A stretch of 64,000 bases of DNA from Inquilinus limosus DSM 16000 (GTDB lineage: Bacteria > Pseudomonadota > Alphaproteobacteria > DSM-16000 > Inquilinaceae). The stretch spans positions 1 to 64,000 of the forward strand of contig NZ_AUHM01000040.1 in NCBI RefSeq assembly GCF_000423185.1. Direction: 5' to 3'. The position numbers were made by a program, and so were the translations under genes. A model generated the notes under the pieces. It was not told the origin of the DNA and ran no database searches. It saw only the letters and a list, made by a program, of their open reading frames with translations. Positions within the stretch are counted from its first letter, which is position 1, and every line of letters begins with the position of its first letter. Shown one piece after another: positions 7,193 to 17,057 of the stretch.

Positions 7193-8275
7193 ATGTGCCC
7201 GCCGGTCGACCCCAAGGACAGCTCCGACGCCTATGCCCGGGCCGGCGTGAACATCGCCGAGGGCGAGGCCTTCGTCGGCGACATCAAGCCCCTGGCCGAG
7301 AGCACCCGCCGCCGCGGCATGATGGAAGGGCTGGGCGGCTTCGGCGCGCTGTTCGACCCCAAGGCCGCCGGCTTCCGCGATCCGATCCTGGTCGCCGCGA
7401 CCGACGGCGTCGGCACCAAGCTGAAGGTGGCGATCGAGACCGGCCGGCACGACACGGTCGGCATCGACCTCGTCGCCATGTGCGTCAACGACCTGGTGGT
7501 GCAGGGCGCCGAGCCGCTGTTCTTCCTCGACTACTTCGCCTCCGGCAAGCTCGACCGCTCTGTCGGCGGCGGCGTGTTGCGCGGCATCGCCGAGGGCTGC
7601 CGCCAGGCAGGCTGCGCCCTGATCGGCGGCGAGACGGCGGAGATGCCGGGCATGTACGCCGCCGGCGACTACGACCTGGCCGGCTTCGCCGTCGGCGCGG
7701 TCGAGCGCGACCAGGCCCTGACCGGCCGCGACGTGCGCGACGGCGACGTGGTGCTGGGCCTTTCCTCGACCGGCGTGCATTCGAACGGCTATTCGCTGGT
7801 CCGCCGCACCGTGGCCGAGGCCGGCCTGTCCTGGGACGCCCCGGCGCCCTTCGCCAACGACACCTCGGTCGGCGAGGCGTTCCTGACCCCGACCCGGATC
7901 TATGTGAAGAGCACCCTCGCGGCCATCCGCGCCGGCGGCGTCCACGCCATGGCGCACATCACCGGCGGCGGGTTGACCGAGAACATCCCGCGGGTGCTGC
8001 CGGACGGGCTGGGCGCCGCCCTCGACGCCGGCGCCTGGCCCCTGCCCCCGGTGTTCCGCTGGCTGAAGGCGCAAGGCGACCTCAGCGCGGCGGAGATGGC
8101 CCGCACCTTCAACTGCGGCATCGGCATGGTGGTGATCGTGGCGCCGGACCGGGCCGAGGCGCTGTCGGCGCTGCTGACGGACCAGGGCGAGACCGTGCAC
8201 CGGATCGGCCGGGTCGTCGCCGATCCGGCCCATTCGGTGGCGATCGCGGGCGCGGAGGCGGCATGGGCCGTCTGA
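7193..8275 (+). CDS. purM: Phosphoribosylformylglycinamidine cyclo-ligase
   Basis: A 360-residue PurM. It catalyses the ATP-dependent closure of FGAM to AIR, step five of purine synthesis, in the cytosol. Diagnostic motifs are [10 protein letters not shown] (about residue 70), the Gly-rich [11 protein letters not shown] and [14 protein letters not shown]. The ATG at 7193 gives [19 protein letters not shown], the usual N-terminus. The 3' end overlaps purN by 13 bases, so the two genes are co-transcribed and probably translationally coupled. Confidence 0.97.
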   Translation: MCPPVDPKDSSDAYARAGVNIAEGEAFVGDIKPLAESTRRRGMMEGLGGFGALFDPKAAGFRDPILVAATDGVGTKLKVAIETGRHDTVGIDLVAMCVNDLVVQGAEPLFFLDYFASGKLDRSVGGGVLRGIAEGCRQAGCALIGGETAEMPGMYAAGDYDLAGFAVGAVERDQALTGRDVRDGDVVLGLSSTGVHSNGYSLVRRTVAEAGLSWDAPAPFANDTSVGEAFLTPTRIYVKSTLAAIRAGGVHAMAHITGGGLTENIPRVLPDGLGAALDAGAWPLPPVFRWLKAQGDLSAAEMARTFNCGIGMVVIVAPDRAEALSALLTDQGETVHRIGRVVADPAHSVAIAGAEAAWAV

Positions 8276-8910
8276 AGGTCGGAGTTCTCATCTCCGGCCG
8301 GGGCAGCAACATGGCGGCCCTGGCCGAGGCCTGCGCCGCGCCGGACTTCCCGGCCGAGATCGCGCTCGTGCTGTCCGACATCCCCGATGCCGGCGGCCTG
8401 GCCGTCGCGTCCGAACGCGGCCTCGCCACCGCCGTGGTCGATCGCAAGGCCTACGGCTCGAAGGCCGGGTTCGAGGCGGCGATGGACGCGGCGCTGCGAA
8501 ATGCCGGGGTCGAGTTGATCTGCCTGGCCGGCTTCATGCGGGTGCTGAGCGCCGATTTCGTCGGGCGCTGGCAGGACCGCATCCTCAACATCCACCCCTC
8601 CCTGCTGCCGGCCTTCCCCGGCCTCGACACCCATGCACGGGCGCTGGCCGCCGGGGTCAAGCTGGCCGGCTGCACCGTCCATATCGTCCGTCCGGTGGTC
8701 GATGACGGGCCGATTCTGGTCCAGGCGGCGGTCCCGGTGCTCGACGACGACGACGCCGCCAGCCTGGCGGCGCGCATCCTGGCGGAGGAGCACCGCTGCT
8801 ATCCGCTGGCGCTGCGCTGGATGGCCGAGGGACGGGTCAGGATCGACGGCGGCCGGGTCCGGATCGACGGCGTTCCCGCCGCCGCAGGGGCGCTTCGCAA
8901 CCCCTTGTGA
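8263..8910 (+). CDS. purN: Phosphoribosylglycinamide formyltransferase
   Basis: A 215-residue GART that transfers a formyl group from 10-formyl-THF to GAR, step three of purine synthesis. Visible motifs are [13 protein letters not shown] (phosphate loop), the catalytic [16 protein letters not shown] block with its Asn and His, and [15 protein letters not shown] carrying the conserved Asp. The start at 8263 lies inside the end of purM. A short duplicated tail unit (VRIDGG, VRIDGV) follows the usual C-terminus and looks harmless. Confidence 0.97.
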   Translation: MGRLKVGVLISGRGSNMAALAEACAAPDFPAEIALVLSDIPDAGGLAVASERGLATAVVDRKAYGSKAGFEAAMDAALRNAGVELICLAGFMRVLSADFVGRWQDRILNIHPSLLPAFPGLDTHARALAAGVKLAGCTVHIVRPVVDDGPILVQAAVPVLDDDDAASLAARILAEEHRCYPLALRWMAEGRVRIDGGRVRIDGVPAAAGALRNPL

Positions 8911-9034
8911 ATCCTTGTCACAAAGGCCAATCGACCCTGCGACAATTAAACCCTATTTCACTGGACAAGGCTTGGGGGCATCCGTAAATGGTGCCTCGAT
9001 CGCAAACATACGAAAGCGGATGAGGATGGGCGCG

Positions 9035-9178
9035 ATGGCCAGCGAAGGCTCGAATCAGGTTCCGGATGAACTGCTGGCTTCGCGCAAGCAGATGTATGCC
9101 AGCTTCGTCCGCTTCAGCACCTGGGGCATCGTTGCCGTGGCCATCCTGCTGATCGGCATGGCGCTGTTCCTGCTCTGA
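9035..9178 (+). CDS. aa3-type cytochrome c oxidase subunit IV (short peptide)
   Basis: A 47-residue peptide with a polar N-terminus and one transmembrane helix (WGIVAVAILLIGMALFLL) at the C-terminus. The RKQMYASFVRFSTWG block before the helix fits the bacterial aa3-type oxidase subunit IV family, a small accessory subunit of haem-copper oxidase. Two in-frame ATGs lie just upstream (9020, 9026). I chose 9035 because GAGG at 9022-9025 gives a well-spaced ribosome site. Other oxidase subunits are not in the window. Confidence 0.75.
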   Translation: MASEGSNQVPDELLASRKQMYASFVRFSTWGIVAVAILLIGMALFLL

Positions 9179-9197
9179 GCTTCGCAGCGCGCAAGAG

Positions 9198-9230
9198 AAA
9201 AGGGCCGGCCCCGCGGGACCGGCCCTTTTT
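9198..9230. terminator. Strong rho-independent terminator, probably bidirectional
   Basis: AAAAGGGCCGG pairs with CCGGCCCTTTTT around a short C/G loop. With A-runs on one side and T-runs on the other it can serve both the subunit IV gene (+) and ndk (-), which converge here. Confidence 0.9.
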
Positions 9231-9288
9231 CGTTGCCGAACAGGGCCGCCGCCATCCCCGCTCGGGTGGATGGCGGCGGCGCGCCGGA

Positions 9289-9708
9289 TCAGCCGACGAT
9301 CTCGGTGCCGGCGAAGAAGAAGGCGATCTCGATCGCCGCGTTCTCCAGCGAATCGGAGCCGTGCACCGAGTTCGCCTCGATCGATTCCGCGAACTCCTTG
9401 CGGATCGTGCCCGGGGCGGCGTTGGCCGGGTTGGTGGCGCCCATCACCTCGCGGTTGCGGGCCACGGCGTTGTCGCCCTCCAACACCTGGACCACGACCG
9501 GGCCCGAGATCATGAAGCTGCAGAGGTCGTTGAAGAACGGCCGCTCCTTGTGCACGGCGTAGAACGCCTCGGCCTGGGCGCGGGTCAGCTGGATCCGCTT
9601 CTGCGCGACGATGCGCAGGCCGGCCTCTTCGAACTTGGCGTTGATCTTGCCGGTCAGGTTGCGGCGGGTGGCGTCCGGCTTGATGATGGACAGGGTGCGC
9701 TCGGCCAT
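9289..9708 (-). CDS. ndk: Nucleoside diphosphate kinase
   Basis: A 139-residue kinase that balances nucleoside triphosphates through a phosphohistidine intermediate. The active-site stretch [12 protein letters not shown] contains the catalytic His (about residue 116). N-terminal [15 protein letters not shown] and KERPFFNDL are also family hallmarks. Length is normal. It stands alone on the minus strand between a bidirectional terminator and a divergent ABC-F gene. Confidence 0.98.
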   Translation of the reverse strand: MAERTLSIIKPDATRRNLTGKINAKFEEAGLRIVAQKRIQLTRAQAEAFYAVHKERPFFNDLCSFMISGPVVVQVLEGDNAVARNREVMGATNPANAAPGTIRKEFAESIEANSVHGSDSLENAAIEIAFFFAGTEIVG

Positions 9709-9825
9709 GGAGTCCTCGGTTTTCAGGCGTTGGCGATCGGAATTGCGCGGCCTTATAGACGGGCGGCCCCGATCCGGCAACCGGAGCGCGCGAAATCCCG
9801 ATTCCCGTGCTATCACCGCGCCGCC

Positions 9826-11709
9826 ATGCTTCAGATCCAGGACGTCACCATCCGCATCGCCGGCCGCACCCTGCTCGACTCCGCCTCGGTGTCGGTGCCG
9901 GCCGGGCACAAGGCCGGGCTGGTCGGCCACAACGGCACCGGCAAGTCGACCCTGCTGCGCGCCATCCGGCAGGAGATCGCGCTGGACGGCGGCCAGATCG
10001 GCATCCCGGCGCGCTGGCGCATGGCCAGCGTGGCCCAGGAGGCGCCGTCCGGCCCTGCCAGCCTGCTCGACACCGTGCTGGCCGCGGACACCGAGCGCGC
10101 CAGCCTGCTGGCGGAGGCCGAGATCGCCGAGGATCCGCACCGGATCGGCGAGATCCACACCCGCCTCGCCGACATCGACGCGCACACCGCCCCGGCCCGC
10201 GCCGCCACCATCCTGGCCGGCCTCGGCTTCGACACCGAGGCCCAGGCGCAGCCGGTCGGCGACCTGTCCGGCGGCATGCGCATGCGCGTGGCGCTGGCCG
10301 CGACGCTCTTCCTCCAGCCCGATCTTCTTCTTCTCGACGAACCCACCAACCATCTCGACCTCGAGGCGACGCTGTGGCTGGAGGGCTGGCTGAAGGCCTA
10401 TCCGCACACCGTGCTGATGGTCAGCCACGACCGCGACCTGCTGAACCGGGTGGTCGACATGACCATCCATCTCGAGGCCGGGAAGCTGACCGCCTACAGC
10501 GGCGGCTACGACCAGTTCGAGCGCACCCGGCGGATGCGGCTGGAGCATCTGGCGGCGCTGCAGAAGCGGCAGATCGCCCAGCGCGCCCACATGCAGAGCT
10601 TCATCGACCGGTTCAAGGCCAAGGCCACCAAGGCGCGCCAGGCGCAGAGCCGTATGAAGGCGCTGGAGAAGATGGAGCCGATCGTGGCGCTGGTCGAGGA
10701 CCAGTCGATCAGCTTCGACTTTCCGCAGCCGGAGGAGCTGTCGCCGCCGATCCTGGTGCTGGACAAGGTGGCGGTCGGCTATGACGGCCAGCCGGTGCTG
10801 AAGAATGTCGACCTGCGGATCGACATGGACGACCGCATCGCGCTGCTCGGCGCCAACGGCAACGGCAAGTCGACCCTGGCCAAGCTGTTCGCCGGCCGGC
10901 TGCAGCCGATGGCTGGGGCCCTGCGCAAATCCAACAAGCTCAAGGTCGGCTACTTCGCCCAGCACCAGGCGGAGGAGCTGGACCTGTCGCTGAACGCCAT
11001 CGCCCAGGCGCGGCGGGTCATGCCGGACGCGACCGACGAGAAGATCCGCGCCCATCTCGGCCGCTTCGGCTTCGTCCAGCGCCGCGCCGAGACCCGGATC
11101 GGCGACATGTCGGGCGGCGAGAAGGCGCGGCTGCTGCTGGCCCTGATGGCGCGCGAGGCGCCGCAGCTGCTGCTGCTCGACGAGCCGACCAACCATCTCG
11201 ACGTCGACAGCCGCCAGGCGCTGGTGCAGGCGCTGAACGAGTATGACGGCGCGGTGGTGCTGATCACCCACGACCCGCATCTGATCGAGCTGACCGCCGA
11301 CCGGCTGCTGCTGGTCAAGGACGGCGCGGTGCGGCCCTTCGACGGCGACCTCGACGACTACCGCCGCCTCCTGGCCGAGCAGCGGCGGCAGGAGCGCGCG
11401 GGGCGCCAGGCCGAGAAGGCGAGCCAGGCCGACCGCAGGGAGCAGCGCCGCGCCGCCGCCGAGGCCCGCGCCCAGCTGGCCCCGCTGCGCCAGGAGATCC
11501 GCGAGATCGAGAGGCGGATTCAGGCGCTGGAGCGGGAGAAGCAGAAGATCGAGGCGAAGCTGGCCGACGGCACGCTCTACAGCAACCCGGCCGCGGCGAC
11601 GGAGCAGCAGATCGCGCTGCACGACGTGCAGACCAGGCTGGACGCCGCCGAGGAGGCTTGGCTGGAGGCCAACAGCCGGCTGGAGGAGGCGCAGGCGCTG
11701 GCAGGCTGA
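9826..11709 (+). CDS. ABC-F ATPase (YheS/Uup-like translation factor family)
   Basis: A 627-residue soluble protein with two ABC domains and no membrane segment. Domain 1 has [21 protein letters not shown] and [12 protein letters not shown]. Domain 2 has [22 protein letters not shown] and a second [12 protein letters not shown]. An ABC-F linker with a long charged helix (about residues 240-290) joins them. The C-terminal 80 residues are a predicted coiled coil rich in Arg, Glu and Gln. ABC-F proteins bind the ribosomal E site and rescue stalled translation. The layout is most like YheS; the subfamily is an inference. Confidence 0.9.
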   Translation: MLQIQDVTIRIAGRTLLDSASVSVPAGHKAGLVGHNGTGKSTLLRAIRQEIALDGGQIGIPARWRMASVAQEAPSGPASLLDTVLAADTERASLLAEAEIAEDPHRIGEIHTRLADIDAHTAPARAATILAGLGFDTEAQAQPVGDLSGGMRMRVALAATLFLQPDLLLLDEPTNHLDLEATLWLEGWLKAYPHTVLMVSHDRDLLNRVVDMTIHLEAGKLTAYSGGYDQFERTRRMRLEHLAALQKRQIAQRAHMQSFIDRFKAKATKARQAQSRMKALEKMEPIVALVEDQSISFDFPQPEELSPPILVLDKVAVGYDGQPVLKNVDLRIDMDDRIALLGANGNGKSTLAKLFAGRLQPMAGALRKSNKLKVGYFAQHQAEELDLSLNAIAQARRVMPDATDEKIRAHLGRFGFVQRRAETRIGDMSGGEKARLLLALMAREAPQLLLLDEPTNHLDVDSRQALVQALNEYDGAVVLITHDPHLIELTADRLLLVKDGAVRPFDGDLDDYRRLLAEQRRQERAGRQAEKASQADRREQRRAAAEARAQLAPLRQEIREIERRIQALEREKQKIEAKLADGTLYSNPAAATEQQIALHDVQTRLDAAEEAWLEANSRLEEAQALAG

Positions 11710-11713
11710 GGGC

Positions 11714-12424
11714 TCAGCTCGGTCCCGGCCAGCGGATCAGCCCGCGGGTGAAATCGCGCCAGGCGGCCGCCGTGCTCCAGCGGTCGAACATCAGGGCGTG
11801 CAGCCCGGCGCTGACCAGCAGGACGACGGCGCCGGCGAAGAGCACGTCACTGAAGAAATGCCCGCCCATGCCGATGCGCAGCAGGCCGAGCGCGCCGCCC
11901 AGCGCCATTGAGCCCCAGAAGATCCGGCGTCGCCGCCGCGCCGGCACGACATAGGCCGCGCTGTGGACGACGAAGCCGATGGTGGGATCGCCGGCGACGA
12001 AGGAGCAGTTGCGGCGGCATTGGTCGGCCGGGATCAGCGGCGGCGTGAAGGCGGCAGCGCCGCCAAAAGCCTCGACCTGGCGCGGCCGGGCCCGGCCCCA
12101 ATGGTCCTTCAGCACGGTATTGGCCACGAGCCCCGGCCCGATCGCCAGCGCCAGGAGCAGGAAGGTCCAGCGCCGGGCGTCGAGCCCGAGCAGCCGCCGT
12201 TGCCGCAGCCATGTCCAGGCGGCCGCGAGCAGCAGCAGGACGGCGGCGATGCGGACCAGGACCTGCACCGCCTCGTGGATCGCCTCCGCGAGGGACGCGC
12301 CGGCCCAGGCGAAGCCGCTGCCAGGGGCGTAGAACCAGCCGGAGACGACGAGGTCGATGCCCGGCGCGAGGACCAGCAGGGCAGCGACCGCGACCGCGAG
12401 CCAGAGCGCTGTCCGGGGCGTCAC
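11714..12424 (-). CDS. PAP2-family membrane phosphatase
   Basis: A 236-residue protein with about five or six membrane helices. PAP2 motif 1 is [11 protein letters not shown] and motif 3 [16 protein letters not shown]. Motif 2, usually PSGH, reads [11 protein letters not shown], so the usual His is replaced. PAP2 enzymes remove phosphate from lipid phosphates or undecaprenyl diphosphate on the periplasmic side. The GTG start at 12424 overlaps the holC stop as GTGA, placing it last in a pepA-holC-PAP2 operon. The changed motif leaves activity uncertain. Confidence 0.75.
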   Translation of the reverse strand: MTPRTALWLAVAVAALLVLAPGIDLVVSGWFYAPGSGFAWAGASLAEAIHEAVQVLVRIAAVLLLLAAAWTWLRQRRLLGLDARRWTFLLLALAIGPGLVANTVLKDHWGRARPRQVEAFGGAAAFTPPLIPADQCRRNCSFVAGDPTIGFVVHSAAYVVPARRRRRIFWGSMALGGALGLLRIGMGGHFFSDVLFAGAVVLLVSAGLHALMFDRWSTAAAWRDFTRGLIRWPGPS

Positions 12425-12882
12425 CCGCCCACCCGCTGCTTCTCGCTCCAGGCCCCGGCCTCGTCCTGCTGGTAGTAGACGAGCGTGTGGCCGGCGTCGC
12501 GGAAGCGCTTCCAGCGGCCGCGGGCGGCCTGCACCGCCTCCGGGTCGTTGCCGTCGAACAGGTCGCACACCGTCGCGAAGGCACCGCCGCCGTCCGAATC
12601 CGCGCCGTCGCCCAGGAACAGCACCTGGGCGCCGTTCGGGTTCTCGACCTGGTCGGTGATCCACACCGGCTGCTCCTCCGCGAAGCCGTCGCGCCGGGTG
12701 CCGTGCGGCAGGAAGCCCTCCTTGGAGTAGGTCCAGAGATAGCCGGCCAGGCTCTCCGCCCGCTCCTCGGAGCCGACGCAGACGACGGCGCGCCAGCCGC
12801 GCTGCAGCGTCCGCTCGAGCAGCACCGGCAGGGTCTGCTCGAACGTGCGCGCGGTCAGGTGGTAGAACCGGATCTCGGCCAT
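12421..12882 (-). CDS. holC: DNA polymerase III chi subunit
   Basis: A 153-residue protein matching the chi subunit, which links the clamp loader to single-strand binding protein. Typical features are the N-terminal EIRFYHLTARTFEQTLP, the VVCVGSEERAESL strand-loop and WITDQVENPNGAQVLFL. The ATG shares one base with the pepA stop (TGATG). The pepA-holC pairing is common in proteobacteria. Confidence 0.93.
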   Translation of the reverse strand: MAEIRFYHLTARTFEQTLPVLLERTLQRGWRAVVCVGSEERAESLAGYLWTYSKEGFLPHGTRRDGFAEEQPVWITDQVENPNGAQVLFLGDGADSDGGGAFATVCDLFDGNDPEAVQAARGRWKRFRDAGHTLVYYQQDEAGAWSEKQRVGG

Positions 12883-14381
12883 CAGCCTTCGTGGTTATCG
12901 GCCACGAACCGGTCCAACAGCCGCACGCCGAAGGCGGTGGCGCCCTTTGGCACGGTCGGCGTGTCCTTGCCCGACCAGGTCGTGCCGGCGATGTCGAGAT
13001 GGGCCCAAGGCACCTTGTTGACGAAGCGCTGCAGGAACTGCCCGCCGATGATCGAGCCGGCGTCGCGGCTGCCGGTGATGTTCTTCATGTCGGCGATGTC
13101 GCTGTCGATCTGCTTGTCGTAGGCGTCGCCCAGCGGCATGCGCCATAGCTTCTCCTCGACCGCCTTGCCGGCGGCGATCAGCTTCTCGGCCAGGGCGTCA
13201 TCATTCGAGAACAGCCCGGCATGCTCGCTGCCGAGCGCGATGATGATGGCGCCGGTCAGGGTGGCGAGGTTGATCATCGCCTTCGGCTTGAACCGATCCT
13301 GCGTGTACCAGAGCGCATCGGCGAGCACGAGCCGGCCCTCGGCGTCGGTGTTCCAGACCTCGATGGTCTGGCCGGACATCGAGGTGACGATGTCGCCCGG
13401 CCGCTGCGCGTCGCCCGACGGCATGTTCTCGACGAGGCCGAGCACGCCGACGGCGTTGACCTTGGCCTTGCGCAGCGCCAGCGCCTTGAACAGCCCGGCG
13501 ACCACGCCGGCGCCGCCCATGTCCCACTTCATGTCCCACATGCCCTGGCCGGGCTTGAGCGAGATGCCGCCGGTGTCGAAGGTCACGCCCTTGCCGACGA
13601 AGGCGATCGGTGCCTCGGCCTTGCGCTTGCCGCCGGCGCCCTTCCACTGCAGCACCACCAGCTGGCTCTCATATGCCGAGCCCTGGCCGACGCCGAGCAG
13701 CGCACCCATGCCGAGCTTGCGCATCTGCTTCTCGCCCAGCACCTCGACCTCGACGCCCAGGTCCTGCAGCTCCTTCGTCTTGGCGGCGAAGCTCTCCGGA
13801 TGGAGGACGTTGGCCGGCTCGGACACCAGCTCGCGGGTCAGGAACACGCCCTGAGCCACCGCGTCGGCGCGGGCGAAGGCCTTCTTCGCCGCCGCGGCGT
13901 CGCTGGTCTGCACGGTCAGGCTCTTCAGGGTCGGCTTCGCCTCGGGCTTCTCCTTGGTGCGGTAGCGTTCGAAGCGCCAGGCGCGGAGGCGGGCGCCGAA
14001 GGCGAATTCGGCGGCCGCGGCCCCTGCCCCCTGGCCGGAGAGGACGATGCCTTCGAGCTGCGCCGTCGCCGCGGCGGCGCCGGTCTTGTTCAGCAGCGCC
14101 GCGACCGAGCCGCCCGCCCGCTGCAGCCGCACCGCGTCGACCTCCTCCGGCTTGCCGAGACCGAACAGCACGACCTGATCGACGCCGGCGATGCCGTACA
14201 GCGCCAGCGTCTCGTCGCGGCCGCCCTTGAATTTCGGCGCGGCCTTCAGCGCCCGCGACAGGGCGCCTTTCGACCGCCGGTCGATCGCGGCGGCGGCGTT
14301 CGACAGCACGTCGTCGGCGAACACGCCGAGGACCAGGACGCCGGCTTCGACGGAAGCAGGCGGAGCGAAGGAGATCTGCAT
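12882..14381 (-). CDS. pepA: Leucyl aminopeptidase (M17)
   Basis: A 499-residue two-zinc aminopeptidase that releases N-terminal residues from peptides in the cytosol. Metal-binding motifs are FVGKGVTFDTGGISLKPG (Lys and Asp ligands) and the M17 signature NTDAEGRLVLADAL (Asp and Glu ligands plus the catalytic Arg). An N-terminal regulatory domain covers about residues 1-170. It is the first gene of the pepA-holC-PAP2 operon and is divergent from lptG. In E. coli PepA also binds DNA, which is not testable here. Confidence 0.97.
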   Translation of the reverse strand: MQISFAPPASVEAGVLVLGVFADDVLSNAAAAIDRRSKGALSRALKAAPKFKGGRDETLALYGIAGVDQVVLFGLGKPEEVDAVRLQRAGGSVAALLNKTGAAAATAQLEGIVLSGQGAGAAAAEFAFGARLRAWRFERYRTKEKPEAKPTLKSLTVQTSDAAAAKKAFARADAVAQGVFLTRELVSEPANVLHPESFAAKTKELQDLGVEVEVLGEKQMRKLGMGALLGVGQGSAYESQLVVLQWKGAGGKRKAEAPIAFVGKGVTFDTGGISLKPGQGMWDMKWDMGGAGVVAGLFKALALRKAKVNAVGVLGLVENMPSGDAQRPGDIVTSMSGQTIEVWNTDAEGRLVLADALWYTQDRFKPKAMINLATLTGAIIIALGSEHAGLFSNDDALAEKLIAAGKAVEEKLWRMPLGDAYDKQIDSDIADMKNITGSRDAGSIIGGQFLQRFVNKVPWAHLDIAGTTWSGKDTPTVPKGATAFGVRLLDRFVADNHEG

Positions 14382-14471
14382 CTTGTCGTCTTCCGGGCGA
14401 TTTCCGATAACCGCGGCAAGCCGGCGGAACCCGCAACGTAACAGCGGGTTTCACAGCCGTCACCGGTCGAA

Positions 14472-14523
14472 ACGGCCCCGCCGCCCGGCTGCGACCTCCT
14501 TAGCGGTCGCGGCGGCGGGCCGT
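14472..14523. repeat. GC-rich inverted repeat between pepA and lptG
   Basis: The outer arms ACGGCCCCGCCGCC (14472-14485) and GGCGGCGGGCCGT (14511-14523) pair with one bulged C. Inner arms GCGACC and GGTCGC extend the hairpin. It lies in the 198-bp divergent gap. There is no T-run, so a terminator is unlikely; an operator or a scar is possible. Confidence 0.5.
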
Positions 14524-14579
14524 CTGATGTAGAAGATCCGCCCGACCCGCCTTCGGCACAACAGGCCTGTTCGCACCCG

Positions 14580-15674
14580 ATGCTCCGTTCCCCCACCCTC
14601 TACGCCTATATCGTGCGGCAGTTCCTGTTCTGGTTCCTGGCCGTGCTGCTGGTGCTGAGCGGCGTGATCGCGGTGTTCGAATTCGTCGAGTTCGTGCGCC
14701 AGGTCAGCTCCATCCCCGAGCTGCCGGTGAGCCTGGCCTTCACCCTGGCCGCCTTCAAGCTGCCCAGCGACGTCGAGATCCTGTTCCATTTCGCCGTGCT
14801 GATCGCGGCCATGGTCACCTTCTGGCGCATGACCCGCAGCCGCGAGCTGGTGGTCGCCCGCGCCGCCGGCCTGTCGGCCTGGCAGTTCCTGGCGCCGGTG
14901 ATCGCCGCGGCGATGGTGCTGGGCGTGCTCAAGATCACGCTGGTCAACCCGATCTCGGCGGCGATGTACAGCCGCTTCGAGCGCCTGGACCTCGATTTCC
15001 TCGGCGGCACCGGCGACGTGATGAAGGTGGCCAAGACCGGCTTCTGGCTGCGCCAGAAGGACGAGGACGGGATCGTCGTCATTCATGCTGACAAGGTCGG
15101 CAGCAACGGCGACCAGCTGCAGAACGCGATCTTCCTGCTGCTGAACCCGGACGAGACCTATCGCGGCCGGATCGACGCCGCCAGCGCCCAGCTGCAGGAC
15201 GGCAAATGGGTGATCAGCGACGCCTGGGTGATGAACGGCGAGGCGCCGGCGCAGCATGTCGACACCACCTCGATCCCGAGCACCCTGACCCGCAACGGGA
15301 TCCAGGAGCGCTTCGCCTCGCAGCAGACCATCTCGTTCTGGGACCTGCCGGACTACATCCGCAACCTCGAGGCCACCGGCTTCTCCTCGGTCCGCTACCG
15401 CATCGCCTATCAGTCGCTGCTGTCGCAGCCGCTGCTGATGGCGGCGATGATCCTCGTCGCCGCGGCCTTCAGCCTGCGGCCCGGGCGCCGGGTCGACACC
15501 GTGCTGATGATCGTCGGCGCCATCGTCACCGGATTCTCGATCTTCGTGCTCGGCGACATCGTGGCGGCGCTCGGCCGTGCCGGGACGCTGCCGGTGCCGA
15601 TGGCGGCCTGGGCCACCTCCTGCGTCGCCCTTATGTTCGGCGCCGCCGCCCTGCTGCATCTCGAAGACGGCTGA
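14580..15674 (+). CDS. lptG: LPS export ABC transporter permease LptG
   Basis: A 364-residue inner-membrane protein of the LptF/LptG family with three N-terminal helices, a central periplasmic beta-jellyroll (about residues 130-260) and three C-terminal helices. N-terminal LYAYIVRQFLFWFLAVLLV and TRSRELVVARAAGLSAWQFL, with FWDLPDYIRNLEATGFSS later, mark it as LptG rather than LptF. LptFG with LptB extracts lipopolysaccharide from the inner membrane. The usual upstream partner lptF is missing: only 198 bp separate this gene from divergent pepA. lptD, normally between lptG and surA, is also absent here. Confidence 0.88.
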   Translation: MLRSPTLYAYIVRQFLFWFLAVLLVLSGVIAVFEFVEFVRQVSSIPELPVSLAFTLAAFKLPSDVEILFHFAVLIAAMVTFWRMTRSRELVVARAAGLSAWQFLAPVIAAAMVLGVLKITLVNPISAAMYSRFERLDLDFLGGTGDVMKVAKTGFWLRQKDEDGIVVIHADKVGSNGDQLQNAIFLLLNPDETYRGRIDAASAQLQDGKWVISDAWVMNGEAPAQHVDTTSIPSTLTRNGIQERFASQQTISFWDLPDYIRNLEATGFSSVRYRIAYQSLLSQPLLMAAMILVAAAFSLRPGRRVDTVLMIVGAIVTGFSIFVLGDIVAALGRAGTLPVPMAAWATSCVALMFGAAALLHLEDG

Positions 15675-15765
15675 GGCTGACCATGGAACCGGCCGCTTTT
15701 GCCTTGAGTCGGCCAAAGTCACGTGCTGTATCTGCGCCTTTCAACAGCGAGGCCGTGTCGCCCTC

Positions 15766-17055
15766 ATGATCCGTCGTCTGTCGGCCCCGATCGTCGCCCT
15801 GGTCCTGGCCATCACCTCCCTCGTCGCTCCTGCCGCCGTGGCGCAGACCCGTGCTCCGGCCTCCGCCGTCGGCAAGATCGCCGCGGTGGTCAATGACGAC
15901 GTGATCACCGTGGCCGACCTGCAGATGCGCCTCCGGCTGGCGCTGATGAGCAGCGGCCTGCCGGGAACGCCGGAGAACCAGCAGCGGCTGCTGCCCCAGG
16001 TGCTGCGTCTGCTGATCGACGAGAAGCTGCAGGGCCAGGAAGCCGCGCGCACCGGCATCAGCGTGCCCGCCCAGGATGTCGACCGGGCGCTGGAGGCGAT
16101 CGCCGGCCAGAACCGCATGTCGACGCAGCAGCTCTTCGGGATGCTGAAGTCCACCGGCGTGCCGCAGAGCGCGCTGGAGGACCAGGTCCGCGCCCAGCTC
16201 GCCTGGCGCCAGCTGATCCAGCGCCGCTTCATCTCCCAAGTCGAGGTCTCGGACAGCCAGGTCGACGAGGTGGTGGAACGGCTGAAGGCCAATCAGGGCA
16301 AGCCGCAATATCTCGTCGCCTCGATCTTCCTTGCGGTCGACCAGGATGCCGGCGAGGGCCAGGTCAGGGCCCTGGCCGACCGGCTGGTTTCGGAAATCCG
16401 CCGCGGCGCCCCCTTCCCCGCCGTGGCGCGCCAGTTCAGCCAGGCCGCCGGCGCCCAGAGCGGCGGTGACATGGGCTGGGTGCTGGCCGGGCAGCTCGAA
16501 CCCGCGCTCGACCAGGTGCTCAGCACGATGCAGCAGGGCCAGGTGTCGGATCCGATCCGCACCCTCGGCGGCTACAACATCCTGCTGCTGCGCGACAAGC
16601 GGACGGTCAACATCAACACCGCGGGTGGGGTCAGGGTCCGCCTGAACCAGATCGTCGTCCCGGTGCCGCCGACCGCCCCGCGCAACCGGGTCCAGACCGT
16701 GGTCGCGCAGATGCGCAACGACTTCTCCGGCGTGAACGGCTGCGAAGCCTTCCAGGCCAAGGTCAAGGAGCTGGGCGTGACCGCCAATCCGGATCTCGGC
16801 GACGTCCTGCTCAGCCGCCTGCCCGACGCCCTGCGCCAAGTGGTCAGCGCCCTGCCGGACGGCCAGGTCAGCAGCCCGGTGCGGATGGCGGACGGTGTCG
16901 CCGTGATGATGGTCTGCTCCCGCCAGGACGTCGGCGGCGACGGCGTCGACCGCGACCAGATCCGCGGCACCCTGGCCGAGCAGAAGATCGACATGATGCA
17001 GCGCCGGCTGCTGCGCGACCTGCGCGGCAACGCCTATATCGACATCCGGCTCTGA
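15766..17055 (+). CDS. surA: Periplasmic chaperone / peptidyl-prolyl isomerase SurA
   Basis: A 429-residue protein with a signal peptide (cleavage near AVAQT, about residue 26). A SurA N-terminal domain begins with VGKIAAVVNDDVITVADL. The first parvulin domain (about residues 175-280) includes LVASIFLAVDQD and GDMGWVLAGQLEPALDQVL; the second is more divergent. It guides outer-membrane proteins through the periplasm. It starts 91 bp after lptG. A weak promoter-like pair (TTGAGT at 15704, TGTATC at 15727, 17-bp spacing) may give it its own transcription. Confidence 0.92.
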   Translation: MIRRLSAPIVALVLAITSLVAPAAVAQTRAPASAVGKIAAVVNDDVITVADLQMRLRLALMSSGLPGTPENQQRLLPQVLRLLIDEKLQGQEAARTGISVPAQDVDRALEAIAGQNRMSTQQLFGMLKSTGVPQSALEDQVRAQLAWRQLIQRRFISQVEVSDSQVDEVVERLKANQGKPQYLVASIFLAVDQDAGEGQVRALADRLVSEIRRGAPFPAVARQFSQAAGAQSGGDMGWVLAGQLEPALDQVLSTMQQGQVSDPIRTLGGYNILLLRDKRTVNINTAGGVRVRLNQIVVPVPPTAPRNRVQTVVAQMRNDFSGVNGCEAFQAKVKELGVTANPDLGDVLLSRLPDALRQVVSALPDGQVSSPVRMADGVAVMMVCSRQDVGGDGVDRDQIRGTLAEQKIDMMQRRLLRDLRGNAYIDIRL

Positions 17056-17057
17056 CC

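Noticed and set aside
9361-9825. N-terminal extension of the ABC-F protein
   Set aside because: It overlaps ndk on the other strand; the ABC-F family start is the ATG at 9826.
14472-14523. The inverted repeat as a rho-independent terminator
   Set aside because: It has no T-run on either side and lies between divergent genes.
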